Below, piece after piece: positions 47,794-60,800 of a stretch of 64,000 nt of DNA (position 1 is its first letter; every line of letters starts with the position of its first letter). A program made the position numbers and the translations under genes. The notes below the pieces were generated by a model. It was given only the letters and a program-made list of their open reading frames with translations. It did not search any database and was not told the DNA's origin. Source of the DNA: Riptortus pedestris. Lineage: Eukaryota > Arthropoda > Insecta > Hemiptera > Alydidae. Where the stretch lies: NCBI GenBank assembly GCA_019009955.1, contig CM032231.1:42370001-42434000 (forward strand), written 5' to 3'.

Positions 47794-50700
47794 GTAAGTA
47801 TGTATCTTTTTCACCATATCAGACGATTTCCCCCTAGTTAATCAATTGTTGAATGCCTTTTTTCTGCTCTTAAAATTGTCTACTTTTATTTAGGAATCAT
47901 ATGAAATAATAGTTGATAAACTACCTTCCATATGATGAATTTAATTCAATCTGATTTTGTAGATCGGAGCTCCTTGGTTAACCTTGTGAGGTATGACTTA
48001 ATGAACTTGATAAACATTGAGTCATGGATTCATTCCCAAGTGTGCTATAGGAATTCATTGAGTGATAACCCATAGGTAACCTGACCCAATTAGCTGTGGT
48101 AATAACATGAAGTAGATGTAAATACAATTTTATATATCTTGTGGTTTATTATTATTTATTAACATCCACTTTTTGCTTCTGTGGCTAATTCAGACGAGTT
48201 ATCTACAGGTTACCACCCTTTTCTTACCAGGGTGGAACTAAGGATTTTATTTAATGAGTTTATAACTGAATAAATTCCTATTGCCCAGGCAGGCATCGAA
48301 CTTGGCACTCTAGGTTTACCATGTGAGATTAAAGGCAATGCTTTAGAAATTGGCAAAAGTGGTTTAGCAATCAATTTAGGTAATTTATTAAATCAGAATA
48401 TATTTATTGAACAAACAACACTCAAAATTGGAAATTTTACCTGGCTACTTTATTTTGAAAGTATACTCGTAATAAGAGGAATGATCATTAGGTTATTTTT
48501 AGCAATAAAGTTCATGTTTATTAAGTCCTCTCATGAGTTTGTCAACTCTTAATGGGAACAACTTATATTCATTCAATTAATGGAAGGCTCATTTCCTCAT
48601 TAAGTATTTAGAAGTAACCTCAAAGCAGCTGCTTTATAAACAGAACTGAATTGCAAGAGTCAATCCATGACAAAAAAATTGAATTTTACCATAATTTATC
48701 TATCTCCCTACTCTCTAACATCTTAAATCAATTTACGAAAGTAGTTGAAAGTTAGATGGAATATTTTTTGGCAATGTCCCTTAAGGGAAATCACTCATTG
48801 GGGCATTATTCATTACGGGATTTTTTAAAAATCTCTTCCATCAGCCCTATCTAAGTGAGAAAAAATGAGGCCTATTCAAAACTGTTATTTATATATCCTA
48901 GCTGGGTCACCCGTCGTTGAATTAGAAGAGTTGAAATAGAAATGGTTTCCTTCAGAAATATAAAGTTTGGATACGCAAAATCATCCCATCACATTCATCA
49001 ATAACATAAATACCCTGTAATATGAACACTAAAAGTGCTGCGATTTATTGTTTTACCCTGAGATATAAGCAGTTAGACAAATTTACAATTATAATTGCTG
49101 TTGTCCGGAAATTAATTGATATAATAATGGTTTCCCACTGAAATATAAATATTGGATAATTGAAAGCACTAAATAATCCATTTATTGCCTTCAAATTGGT
49201 CATAAATATAGCTTTGGGCAGAAAGCATGGAATGCCTATTGGACAAATATTGATGAATTTATTATTGTTCTTGGGGTCAAAATACAACAAATTTATCTTC
49301 TTAGCATCCGGAGGAAAAAATATAGTAAAATATAGTTTCAGGCATTCTGTTGTAGTACCATAGAAGAATGTATGAGGTATTGACCAAAGTCAGAAGTAAT
49401 TAGAAACTGCTATGTGTCTTAGTTGTCTGAAATAATAATGGTTTTCCGAGGAATCTAATTAAGCTTATTCGAATCCACACATCTCACCTATCCACGGTAG
49501 AGCATCATAACATGCCCACTTTGACAATATTCATATCCCTGATACATATTCAAAAAACAAATATAAATATATGTACTCCTGAGCAATCTTTTACACATTT
49601 CCCTTCATTTATTTCCCTATTCCATTCACAGTGTACTTAAGTTAGATAGATATAAGCTGCTATGTAAATTTTATATTTATTATCCATAATACTTAATTTT
49701 TGTTTTTACTTATTTTCACTTACATTTATTTTAATTGCCTGTTAACATAGCAATCTCTTTTCTTTATAATTTAGGCAAAAGAACGGAATTTGCCTCAATG
49801 GAGCATAAGCAGTGAAATTGAAATCAAAATAAGTAGAATTTCTAAAATATATTTAGAATATAAATTAGTTGATATTCAGTTGGATTACCTATTCGGATGT
49901 CGCATAATTGATGTACTGGATTCTTGTATTTCTAAGAATTATGAAATCCAGGTGAAATATTATATTGATGAGAACTTCTGTGTTATAGACTCTACATATA
50001 GTCTGCAAAGACCTCATGTAAGCTTATTAAATAAATTATATTTAATTATAATATAATTCAATGTTTACCATTCTTAAGTTTACTTCACTCCTTTAATATG
50101 CCTGGAAATCAAATTATAAACACAATATATTTGCAGATATCTTTATTTCCTCTTTACTCTACATATTTCACATCCTTCTGGTGCTTGTTCAGGAGCAGCC
50201 TATATGCCTAATGTGTATACCTTCCTCCCAGCAAGCTATGTCTAATCTGATAATAACCTCATATTTTAACATGTTCAAGTTTTGAAATAAATAAATTCAT
50301 ATTTATTTTTTGGAGCTTCGCAGCTTTGGCGATGTTGCTCTAAACAAAAGCGAGTTTGGAAAGATAAAACAAGTTTTTAGTTCGTTTAGTTTTTATATTG
50401 TTAAGTTAGTTATGAATAATGAATCTTCTGTCTGTCCAAATTGGGAATCATTACTTAAAATTATCTGGGCAATTGTAATATAAACTGCTCAAAAATGAAT
50501 AGGGATATTGGTTATTTTTTCTTATCCTATTAATTTTAATTAAATCAACTTTAATTAAATTACTTTTTTATGGGGGAAAAAAGACAACAATTTCTAATAA
50601 ATATTAATGATATTTATAATTAAAAAAAAACAAAAATGCTAGGCCCCGTAAATACCACAAAACAGCCAATATCCCTATTCATTTTTGAGTAGTTTAGTTG

Positions 50701-52899
50701 TTTTGATTACTTTAGTTGGAGGGTTCGTTATGTTGAACAACAGTTAAAGAAAAAATCTTAGGTGCAAAAAGTTAATTATCATAATAGAAAAAAAAGGTTT
50801 ACCCTAACTATATCCAAGATGTATGTCTATTTTCACTTATTGTATTCTTATTTAAACCCTGAAAAGACTTGAATTTGTTATTTTAGCAAATCGAATTATT
50901 AGCATTTGCAGACTCAGGGATTCAGAATTGCCAAAATATGTTCATTGATACGAGATTGTGCCCATTATATCCAATCGTTGACTCATTCAAAAAAAAAAAA
51001 AAAAAAAGTCTCAGGCAGGGGCTGCGTTAATTCCTTCATGCATCAAGTCTTTGCATTTATCTCAAGTAATATATATAATATAACGGCTTATTTTATATAT
51101 ATAATATAACAAGAGTTGGAGTGGGGGTTTAGTGATGACCAAAAACTAAAAAATGCAAATATCTTGCATAATAATAATCAAGTAGCAAAAAACCGTACAT
51201 AATAACAATTGTAGAACATTAAATTTGCAATATCATTGCTTCTATAAAAGTTTTTGATTCGATGCACATAATAACGGAGATATTAAGAATTTTCAAAATT
51301 ATTCCCCTGTAAACCTCCCCTCTTCCTGCTAATGTTTCAACCATTACCAAACTTGATTTCTAGTTTTACATAAAACGTTAAAAAATAGAGTTTGGTAATG
51401 CTTTTTTGTCATCTGGGTACGATCAGTAGACATTTGAGGAAATTTTCGTGTCAAGAGTATGACCTCAATAGCTGATTTTCCCTAGGGAAATCTGCTAAAA
51501 GAAAAGAAAAGCGAAAATCAAGAGTCCGTTCAAATATCTAAAATGTCTTAATGAATTTAAGTTGTTTTGCAATTGCAGTTTGTCTAATTCTAACAGATTA
51601 AAAAACACTTTATTAACAAATTAAGTGTAACTGCTGCTGAGTTGCTGACTACTCAGCTAAATCATCATTAACATTAACCAATCAATGACATTAAAAAATA
51701 AAAGTAAACCAAAAAAATAATATAATAAGAATATATAGAAAACCAAAAAGATAAATAAAAAACATATATATGTGTTAAAATCATTAATAATTTAGAACTA
51801 TATATAAATATGTAGGTTGATTATTTCCAAGATAATGGATCCAGTTAGGACCAGCCAGTCTTCGTCTTCAATCCCAACTTTCTCTAAAAACTCTGCAGTC
51901 TTTTTGGGGATTGTTCCTCTTGGTCCGAACCATAGACCCTGAACCTTAAAGTGACGGTCGCCAAACTTTGCATAATTTTTCTTTATAGAATTCTATTGAT
52001 TTTTCATTTTGTACCCTTAAAAATTGGCATTCATACCTTATTATAGGGCTTTTGATTAATGCACATCTAGTCTTGAGCAACAGGACAATAATGTCAACAT
52101 ACCTCATGGAGCCTTCGGGCTCGTCACTGTAAACTTCCTCACAGCATGCAATACCTTCATCAGCATTTCGACGAAGTGTTTACCCTGTGATGACAACGGG
52201 TGATAAGAAGCATGTTATGTGGATGATTCCCCAGCATCAAGATGGTATTTCAGGTTCTGCCACATCCAGCATCTTTGTAATACTGGCTAATCATTCCAGG
52301 GACAGAAAAAAACTTAATTTGCTTCTTCCTTATTATTGGATCAAATAAGCCTCTAATATAAATTTTAAGTCAAACAGCTTTTTTAAAAAAGTGCTTCCAA
52401 TGGTAATATAACACCAATAGAGCTGGCTACAAATTTTCAGTTCAATTATTAAATGAATGTTTAAATATTTGAAGTAAAACAAACGAAGTGTTCTATTGAT
52501 GGCTCAAATTGATTATAGTGTGATTACGTCTGTCTACCTTCATTACTAGTTTAGTTGTTTAAAATTTCTGTTAAATGAAATTTTTTAATGTCTTGGTAGA
52601 AAAATAAAATGTCATGAAAGTCTAAGAAATAATAACATCAATATAAATCGTGTTAGTGATTAATACTTTCTGTCACATAGGTATTACATTTGCCTCCAAA
52701 GTTAAGTGACCCTTCTCCTGTTCCAACTTTGGACGATAGAAGGAAAATTTACATGTACCTGATAAACATGGTTAGGATAAACAACAGGATAACTCTAAGA
52801 GAAGAACAGTATCAAAGAGAGCGATCTCTTGACAGGTATTATCCACTATAATGCGCTCCATTATTTCTATTTTTTAGTAATTATTGTCCTTTTGAACAT

Positions 52900-52949
<50 letters not shown>

Positions 52950-54307
52950 CTACTGTGTGTGTGTATGTCATTGAACTCCTCCTAAACGGCTGGAACGATT
53001 TGAATGAATTTTTTTGAACGCGTTTAGGTGACGTCCTGGATGGTTTAGCGTCAGTAATCAGCCTGGCAGAAGGAGCAGGAGTGGGCGCCGTAAGAGAGGC
53101 CTAAAATTAAAAGTAGTGATATTTCGTTTCCTATTGGTTTTTCGGCAAATATGCACAGGATAAAAGTTGTTTATTTTGTTATTTAGAGTAACTTTTGTTA
53201 TATTCATTTTTGTCGTATAACAAAGTATAAACGAGATATACACTAAAAAATTAAAGTGGGAGCCAACAATTTTATTGGGCACTAATGATTGAACCGAACT
53301 TAACAATACTCTATATGTAAATTAGCATTAATTCTTCCATGATTATAAGCTATATTAAATTTTTTAGGTTCAAACGGGAGTTGGGGTTATATGGGAGGAA
53401 TAAATAAAAAATTTGCGATATTTCAATTTCTATTTGTTTTTAGGCAAACATGCACATAACAAAATTTGTTTTTGTGTTATTAAAAGTAGCTTTTGTTTTA
53501 AACAATTTAATATCCTAATCGCTTGAAATATCATGCAGGACGTCGTCGGGTCCACTAGTAGTTATATATTTTTTAAATTCTTAAAGTAATATAAACATAT
53601 CTTCATGTTTGTTAATCAAAATTCTTTTTACATCTTCTTTATTCATTGGCTAGCCACATATCATAACCCTCTATTCTTTTTCCCTCCAAGTAAAGAGTAT
53701 TTTCAGATTACAATGGAATTATAACCATTTACACTCTCACTGTATGAATTTTTGCATAAATCAAAACCAACTAGGCTTAGAATGTTAGAAGTTTCAATTG
53801 TGACTGTTGTTTCAGCTATTTGTTCACTTCCCTTATTGATTGAAATCGAGTGTGAAAACAAAATTTTCAGATTTATCCATATCTATTAGAGGTACCGATT
53901 TTTATAAGACCTGTTTTGTTTATAATTCAAAGATCGTAAATTACGGTCTATGAATATTTTTTATTCAATGCATTGGAACAGCGATATAGGATATCACTTA
54001 TAAAGGAAATAATTTTAAATGCAGTGCAGTGTAAACATTTTTATATTTAATTTAATAGGGTTATAAAGAAATGGTGCCATCATATTTTTTATCCTTTTGG
54101 TTGAGGCCAAAGGCCACTTTGCCAGTTTAAATTAATTGTTCTCAGTTCAAATTGATAAATATTTTATAGGATGTTGTTATATTTAATTACGACTTCCATC
54201 AGTACAATTGTTTTATTATCAGGCAATAAACATAACTCAGCTAGGTGAAGAAAGTCTATATATTTGATCCTCACTAATAAGAGTCAAGTGTGAATAAAAC
54301 CACCATG

Positions 54308-54372
<65 letters not shown>

Positions 54373-57300
54373 AATAAATGGTAGTTCCTGAGTTATACAT
54401 GTAGAACCATCCTCATACGATATATTGACACAGTTTGTGTGATAACAATTGATAGTAATTGAGAAGAATCATTAAATTTTGCTATTTACAAGAAAGCAAA
54501 ACAGCAAAGCTAGCTAGGCTGTCTTTTCACCAAAGAGATTTTGTTAAGCGTCCAAGAGCTTTTATAAATTCATCAGTTATCAATGGTTCCAATATTCAAT
54601 GAGCTAAAATGGAGAACGAAAACTACTGCAATGTTTACCTCGATTTTTTGACAGTATTTGGCACAAACTTATAAGGTAGGCTTTGGAAACTTTCAGTTCA
54701 ATAGGAAATTAATTAATTCAAAATAAGATCTATGAAGGACCGTATTTTTTTAATGCATCCTAAGGTTCTATCCTTTATAACAGTGGTCATTTAATTAACA
54801 TTTCTGGAACTAACAGTCAAAATAATAGTTCTGGAAGAGCTAGTGGCTAGCAAACAAATTCTTTCTTTTTTTTTTATTTGTTTGTTGAAAATGTTGTTTT
54901 GAGAGCATTTATGATGTTAGAACTTCCTTATATAATGGTTAAAACACTGATTACAGTAGTTCCGATTGGGAGCTTCTTGATGAAGACGTGGGGGAGCGTC
55001 AGCTATTTGCCAACAATGATGTTAGGACATATTACTTGGTGCTACCTAATCCACAACGAGAAGAAAGGATAGTTGATGGAAAATATATTTTTGAAGAAAG
55101 TTATCATTCGCCTGAACATGATGACTCCTCAGTAGAGAGGGTAATCCTTCCTTAAATAAGTGGAGTAAATTTCAAAGCATTTCTGAATGATTAAGAATAA
55201 TTTTATTGTATATCAAGTTTTATGTTCTTATTAATTAGAGTTTCTTTAAATATGTCATCTACAAAAAAAAACTATACACCTCAATTTATTTTATTTTAAT
55301 CTATATAACTTTCTGTTTTTTTTATAAGACATTACTAAAAGTAAAAAAAAAAAAAAAGGTTAGTCTGTTATTTTTTTCTTTGGTAATAATATTTTGTTTA
55401 AACCGAAATAAACCAATTTACTTGGCATTGTCTTAAAAGCAATTATTTAGTTGTAAAGCTCAACTGTTCCATTTGTCTCCTGACGGCCAAGGTTTTCTAT
55501 TCAGGTTTTGTTCAAGTAATACTATTTTAATTTTAAAATTTGGCTTAGTAAGATATCAACATACATGGTATTTATGTTTGACGAGTGAAGTCAATTTTTT
55601 TTTAATAGAAGACCTTAGGCAGATTCACTGAAACTTTCACTACAAATTGAATTCACTGGAAAATAATAAAAGTTTTGTATTGTTAGTATAAGGTATCGTT
55701 ATGGAAAAAACAATTTTTTCCCCTATACTAATTTATTTCTTTTCAGGTTCAACTTAGTATAAGATACATTAAGTGATTTTAGATTTTCTTGTTATTTGAG
55801 AATTCTAGTCTACGTAAATGGGCTAATGGGAATATTATTAAAAATCCATGTTTTCGGATATAAAAAAATCATTGTTCTTAATTTCTTTAGATACATATTT
55901 CACTGATACAGTTTTTAAGGGAAGATTCTCCTAATAATATTATTGGTCAACCTCAAGAACAGTAAAAACCCCAACAAAAAATAAAATAATAATGGACTAA
56001 TAGTGATTAGAAAAGAAAATTTATACATTTTGGAATTTATGGTTATGAGGAATTGCTTGGGATCTGTTAATCTAAATAACTGTTCTTATTAATACAAATT
56101 ATTACCAATTAATAACTCTTCCTCAAAGACATTAATAAAAGAAGCAGGATTAAGAAAGTTCATTGTGGCAGGGCTGCAAATGTATAAATTAATATCTATT
56201 TTTATGTTATCAAATGTATTTTACAAAACAAAATCCACTAAACAATTATGAAAAACATTACCTTTTTTATTTTTTAATTTCAGAAATTTTTGTGTTCCAT
56301 TCATCTTGAATGTCCTCTGACAGAAGCTCCATTGTCGATTATTGATTGTTGGAAAAGAATCAAAGAGGAGGTATTGCATTCCCAACATGAGGATACCGAA
56401 CTTTTGCAAAAAGTAAATTCATGGCAAGCATTTTCTGATTCGAGTGAGAAATCTTGTACTGAATCTTTAAGAGGTAATCCGTATAGCTTATTATTAAATA
56501 AATATCATGTTATAGGGTCATAAATAGATTTATAAATTTTAGCCCCCAAGAGAGAATGTGATAAGCCAAGTGCAATATCGTATACCATATTTTGAAGTGA
56601 TGGTGTCTTGTGGGGGAAGGTAAAGTTGGTAATATACAATATAAAACTGTAGTATGACCAAAAAATCTCTAAGAATCGTCTGTTCAAACTATGTATTCTT
56701 ATGGAGAATAATTTAGAAAAATGAGAATTGTAATAATATATGGAACGAGAATTGGAAGAGGATTGAGCAAAGAAGCCTTACTGATTGATTCAATAGAAAG
56801 AAGTTGGGTATTGCAATATTATACCTTCTACAAAAGTGGGTTGATAAATTATATAAAAACTTCTAGTAGGTATTTTATCCCACATACAAGATTATTCCTC
56901 TTAATTCGCACAATGAAGGCTATTATTAATGTTAGTTATTATCTGAAGCTTATTTACTGTTCACTCTTAAGTATAACCTTTTGGATTGGAATCAATCTCC
57001 TCTAATCAATTCCAGTTATTAATTTCCCCCTCATATAATTTTACTTAAGTAGCACGTAATATTTTAAATGACAATCATATCTTAATAACATAATAATTAT
57101 TGAATTGTAAAAAATAATAATAAGTAAGCATTATCTCATCTACACTGGTTGTTAGGAGCAGAATATGATAGGAAAACAGGAAGAAAAGTATTCTCCACAA
57201 ATATTTATTTACCAAAAGAACAAACCTGCTTTCCAGACTATTTCTTAATTTTCAGAGTCCTCATGACATCCACACATAAAACAACTCTTGTCAACCGAAA

Positions 57301-58479
57301 GAAAAATTAAATTAAATTAAAAATACTTCCCATTTCTGAAAAGGTAAAAATGATAATGCCTTATTTTACATTAGTTGGCATTATTATTTTAGAAGATTTC
57401 CCATAAGGGAAATCAGCTATTGAGGTTGTACTCATTACGCGATTTTTGAAATTTTTCTTCAAATGTCCATCGATCCTACCCAGGGAAAATGAGGTCCGTT
57501 CAAAACTGTGTATATATATATGTCTGTTACCTCTCTAGCGGTCGCAATTACTGTTTAATCGTTACCAAACTCGATATTTCAGGGGAGGGGGGTTTAGAGG
57601 GGAGGATTTTCGAAATATCTCTGTTACCATAGGTCGGATCAAACAATTGTATATAACTAATCTTATTGAAAATTAAATATACTATAAATATTGTTTATAC
57701 ATTTATTCGCTATCTTGAATATTAATCGAGATATTTGCATTTTTCAGTTTTCAGCCATCAGCAAACCGCCACTTTTACTTATGTTGTATTCAAGAGACCT
57801 TTATTATACGAGCTACATGCAAATATGCCTGGACCCCCCCCCCCGTGTCTTAAGGTTTTGGACTACTAAAATTTGATTGATTGAGATACCAATTATTCTG
57901 GCTCATTATTAATTACAGTACTAGATATAGTAAATAGTACTCAATAAAATTAATATGTTATATTCTGATATATTTCAGTAATTGTTTTTCTTTCCGGTGT
58001 GAGGCGAGAGACTCGTTTGTTTACATTTCTAACCTAATGCTTCCTGTCGGCGGGTTATTGAAATTGGATGAAACATTTCTTATTTCCGTTTGTATTTATT
58101 TACGTGGTGTTGTGTTACCAGAATGTAGATTTATCTATTACTAAACTTCATGAGAGAAATCTGCTTAGTTTACACAGCCCCTGCGTGACGGGCTTTTTAG
58201 CATTTCAGAAATGTGAAGTATTCTTAATTTAATTACATTTATTATATTAACAGATACTTTCAAGAATAAAAGTTGAGGAAAATGTATTTTTTTTTAAATA
58301 ACTTGCTGGTACAAAAGAGAAAGCAGTTTGAATTGGGTATGTCTAGTTTACATTAGTTGTATTCTTTGTTGAAATGCTCATAGATAATTTTCTTTGCAGA
58401 TTATTCATGCGAATGCACTTTTGAGATAACTATAAACAACACTACAGAGGTCCAGAGGCTCACTTTCAGAGATCCATAA
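47398..58479 (+). CDS. F-box protein, complete in 6 exons
   Basis: Exons 47398-47793, 49775-50017, 52681-52835, 54957-55140, 56284-56473 and 58400-58479 join in consistent phases (0, 0, 2, 0, 1) to 415 aa. Residues 5-48 form an F-box (IENLPPHIIDKIFQYLPFTE, MARISIVSPFF), which by family knowledge binds SKP1 and places the protein in an SCF ubiquitin ligase. A helical stretch (about 55-130; HLEIHKELERLRQDL, YILERHLSELTIMKAVW) follows. Its spacing after the F-box recalls FBXO28-type proteins, but this is a weak resemblance. The rest has an acidic SSDWELLDEDVGERQLF stretch and a beta-rich C terminus (CECTFEITINNTTEVQR) with no domain I recognise: no WD40, LRR or kelch repeats. Substrate unknown. 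Confidence 0.85.
47962..48125 (+). mobile_element. Old SINE copy, intron 1 of F-box gene
   Basis: Diverged plus copy (CTTGGTTAACCTTGTGAGG, GAATTCATTGAGTGATAACC, CTGACCCAATTAGCTGTGG). Confidence 0.5.
48148..48347 (-). mobile_element. tRNA-derived SINE, nearly complete
   Basis: Minus copy with tail TTATTATTTATTAACATCC, body GTTATCTACAGGTTACCACC and B-box region (GCAGGCATCGAACTTGGCAC on plus). It lies in opposite orientation to the older copy just upstream. Confidence 0.75.
48770..48895 (+). mobile_element. Helentron-like 5' fragment
   Basis: Contains the palindromic end (TGTCCCTTAAGGGAAATCAC) and the AAAATGAGGCCTATTCAAAA block; nothing after the core position. Confidence 0.6.
48898..49640 (-). 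mobile_element. Possible Helitron of a third subfamily
   Basis: On the minus strand a segment ends CGACGGGTGACCCAGCTAG, a GGGTGACCC hairpin with terminal CTAG, as in Helitrons. Within it, a block with AATAATGGTTTCCC...GAAATATAAA occurs two to three times. The 5' end is not defined. Confidence 0.4.
49775..50017 (+). CDS. F-box protein exon 2
   Basis: Acceptor TATAATTTAG, donor CAT|GTAAGC, phase 0 both sides, 81 codons (AKERNLPQWSISSEI ... STYSLQRPH). No recognised motif. Confidence 0.82.
50483..50694. mobile_element. Tc1-like MITE
   Basis: TIRs AACTGCTCAAAAATGAATAGGG and its near-complement, flanked by TA. It is the undisturbed sister of the MITE at 20482-20860, in inverted orientation, and lacks the 164-bp insert. 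Confidence 0.8.
50760..51003 (+). repeat. Duplicated segment, paralogue of 20451-21060
   Basis: Matches the flanks of the MITE at 20.5 kb and carries the uninterrupted CCTAACTATATCCAAG target. Both copies run into the same altered Helentron-like 3' end. Confidence 0.7.
50985..51504 (-). mobile_element. Helentron-like (HINE) copy, core lost
   Basis: The 3' end (AGTCTCAGGCAGGGGCTGCG on plus) follows a poly(A) run. The 5' palindrome end is GATTTTCCCTAGGGAAATC at about 51474-51500. The microsatellite and neighbouring blocks are deleted. Confidence 0.7.
51825..52300 (-). pseudogene. Degenerate LINE reverse-transcriptase fragment
   Basis: Minus-strand reading yields VQGLWFGPRGTIPKKTAEFL followed by EKVGIEDEDWLVLTGSI, which resembles the GARGTIP-type segment near the end of some LINE polyproteins. 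Surrounding frames are broken. It lies in intron 2 of the F-box gene. Confidence 0.5.
52681..52835 (+). CDS. F-box protein exon 3
   Basis: Acceptor GTCACATAG, donor CAG|GTATTA, ends two bases into a Ser codon. Encodes VLHLPPKLSDPSPVPTLDD and a basic helix (RRKIYMYLINMVRINNR). Confidence 0.82.
52949..53558 (+). mobile_element. Non-autonomous Helitron, intron 3 of F-box gene
   Basis: Starts TCTACTGTGTGTG after a (TA)n run and ends GTCGTCGGGTCCACTAG with terminal CTAG at 53555-53558 then T. Same subfamily as 17436-18067. Confidence 0.75.
53559..54956. other. Rest of F-box gene intron 3
   Basis: AT-rich, with a (TA)n run at about 54310-54370. No repeat family member or extra exon was recognised. 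Confidence 0.5.
54957..55140 (+). CDS. F-box protein exon 4
   Basis: Acceptor CTGATTACAG, donor AGG|GTAATC. Completes a Ser codon, then SSDWELLDEDVGERQLF, TYYLVLPNPQREERI and an acidic HSPEHDDSSVER end. Ends in phase 0. Confidence 0.82.
56284..56473 (+). CDS. F-box protein exon 5
   Basis: Acceptor TTTAATTTCAG, donor AGAG|GTAATC, phase 0 in and 1 out. Encodes KFLCSIHLECPLTEAPLSI and IIDCWKRIKEEVLHSQHED. Confidence 0.82.
57386..58197 (+). mobile_element. Helentron-like (HINE) copy, full length, intron 5 of F-box gene
   Basis: Starts TTTTAGAAGATTTCCC with palindrome and short TA core at about 57509-57520. It includes the long 3' half and ends GAAATCTGCTTAGTTTACAC then CAGCCCCTGCGTGACGGGC. Ends only about 200 bp upstream of exon 6. 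Confidence 0.78.
58400..58479 (+). CDS. F-box protein exon 6 (stop)
   Basis: Acceptor TTTTCTTTGCAG. Completes an Asp codon, then YSCECTFEITINNTTEVQR and LTFRDP, stop TAA at 58477-58479. Confidence 0.82.
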
Positions 58480-58506
58480 CATAAATCAACTCCAGAAACC
58501 TCTACT

Positions 58507-58512
58507 AATAAA
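58507..58512 (+). promoter_or_regulatory. Candidate poly(A) signal of the F-box gene
   Basis: AATAAA 28 nt after the stop codon. This would give a very short 3' UTR, so a later signal is also possible. Confidence 0.3.
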
Positions 58513-59597
58513 TTGATTATTCGATAACTGTTGCAATATGTACTCTAAGTTGATAATTAAAGAAACTTTTTTTTATTTATTCTTTATTTATATTGATAAC
58601 CTAATATATTCTTAATATTGAGAAGTATTTGCAAATTATTGGGAGCTGATTAATAAATTCAGAGAAATGAAGACAGCTGTCTTGCCAAGGACCATTTTGG
58701 GCCTACATCCATAATTAATAAAAACATGCTATATTTAAAAGAAAACTACTTGTACACATGAAAGAATATGCTTGATAAAGCAGGTGACGGTTTGACACCA
58801 AGATGTGCCCTACCTGACATAGTAGGCAACATGGACCCAGCCAGGAGTGCAGTGCTATGCTATTGCTTGCTACCATCACTCATCTTTAGAATAAATCACA
58901 AATGATTTGTAAATAGTTCCAAAAGTTTTTTTTAATTTTAGATATAATGTTATAATGTAAATTTGACACTATTTGAGAATATTTACAAAAACAAGGAATA
59001 TTATTCATCTCCAGATAGTAACAAACAGAAAATGATCTTTATTTTTCTATACTGAATAATTCTCGAATTTTCAGTATTCGAGAATGACTCATGAAGCTTG
59101 CCTGGTATTAGTTGGAGTTCAGCGATGGGACAATTTCAAACAATACTGAATACAAATCTCAGGCTTTCACTTTATCATTAAATACATTTTATTGTTTAGA
59201 AATGACTATTTCTGTTCTATGATATATGACTTTCCTTTCTTGAAGAGTAATGAAAGCACAAGTGAAGCCTGGTACAGTTGGATTTCAGGAATAGCAAACT
59301 ATCAATTAGGCAGTAATTTTGGGTCTCGAGTTCTGAAAGTGAGCTGTCTCACTAAATGTTATTTTCGAAAAAAAGGCCTTTTCTAGTCTATGATATTTGA
59401 TTTTCCATGCTCCAACATCCCAAAAACTAGTTACTATTAAAATAAAATAAATACTACTAAACTCTTAGTATTAACAATATTTTTAAGTAAGTATAATCTA
59501 GTATTAATCCCATTTATCACTTCTACAGTTAGAAATTCATTTTAACAGAAAGATTTCAGCTCTTCTTTAAGGAGGCATGCTAGCATAAGTGTTTATT
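58513..59597. other. Downstream of F-box gene, nothing recognised
   Basis: AT-rich sequence, with a slightly less AT-rich patch near 58780-58860 and a small inverted repeat (ATTCTCGAATTTTCAGTATTCGAGAAT) at about 59060-59086. No gene seen. Confidence 0.45.
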
Positions 59598-59957
59598 CCA
59601 TGCAAGGGTCATTCTATGCCAGTTCAACGCAATTCGAATTAAAATTTTATCTGACCATTTTAGAAGTTACTAAAATTTTGTATTCTGGCAGGTAAGTATA
59701 ATCAACTTCTTAACACGATTGTTTGAAACAGAAAACTGGTTTTTGAGGTTTTGTAAAATTGACTGGACCTACAGCTTCTTTTACTTATCCGAGGAAGCCA
59801 GATGTGCTATGGACATCAGTGACATACTGATATCCATAAAAAAATTAAAAATTTTCTTATTCTTAGTATCTACTACCAGTAAACAAAAATTTGAAATTCT
59901 AAAATGGTCAGATAAAATGGGTGTGTTGAACTGTCATGGAATATGACCTGGAATTCA
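59598..59957. repeat. Foldback/TIR element of about 360 bp
   Basis: Left 59598-59695 and right about 59868-59957 are imperfect inverted copies sharing CAGTTCAACRC, ATTTTATCTGACCATTTTAG and ATTCCAKGxxATAC-like ends. The centre is unique. A non-autonomous DNA element is likely. Confidence 0.6.
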
Positions 59958-60235
59958 AAATTGCCACTGCAGTTGATATATTGGTTAAATAAGATTAAGA
60001 GGTATATTTTTGTTATTACTTTAGTTCAGTATTGGTGCTAGCATCAGAAAAAGTGATTCTCAAACTGGGGCGTTAGAAGAACTTCAAGGGAAGCGAGTTT
60101 AAAAAACAAAAAGCGAGACAAAACAAATGTCTCATGAAAGAAGCAGCAACTAAACTTTTCTAGAACTGTGACTGGTAGCTCTAACGTTCTCTTAAATCTA
60201 ATTTTCATGAACAGTTCACCCTCTTTAATTGCAAA

Positions 60236-60800
60236 ATGTCCGTCATGTAGAGGCTGCGTTAACTAAGCTAATTTCCCACGTGAGTCACTTATTTGCATTT
60301 ACCTCAAAATGTAAAAGTTCAATGAGAACAATATTTGGTATATAGGCTTCAAATAATGTGCTTCATAATATAACACCTTAGTGTTAATATGACTAGAGTA
60401 CGATTGGGGAGGGGGGAGTTACATAAGGCCAACAACTAAAAAATGCAAATATCTCGATTAATAATAAAGATAGTAAAAAAAACCTACAAACATTTATATA
60501 ACATTACATTTACAAAAAGATTGGTTTTATACAATTTTTCGATCTGACTCTAATAACGGAGATATATCGATATTCCCCCTCCCACTGATCGGATCTCAGC
60601 CATTAAGGAACTAGATATTTCTTTTTACATAGAATTGTGACCGCTAGAGCATTAACTAACATATATATATGTGTGTGTATATATATATATATAAACATAT
60701 ATATAGTTTTCAATGGACCTCAATGTCATCTTGGTATGATCGATGGACATTTCATGAGAACAATGTCAATAGCTCATTTCCCTTAGAGGAAATACTAACT
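60236..60800 (-). mobile_element. Helentron-like (HINE) copy
   Basis: 3' end ATGTCCGTCATGTAGAGGCTGC (plus) with eroded hairpin at 60237. 5' palindrome eroded at 60778-60800. Mixed TA/GT core at 60661-60705. Confidence 0.7.
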
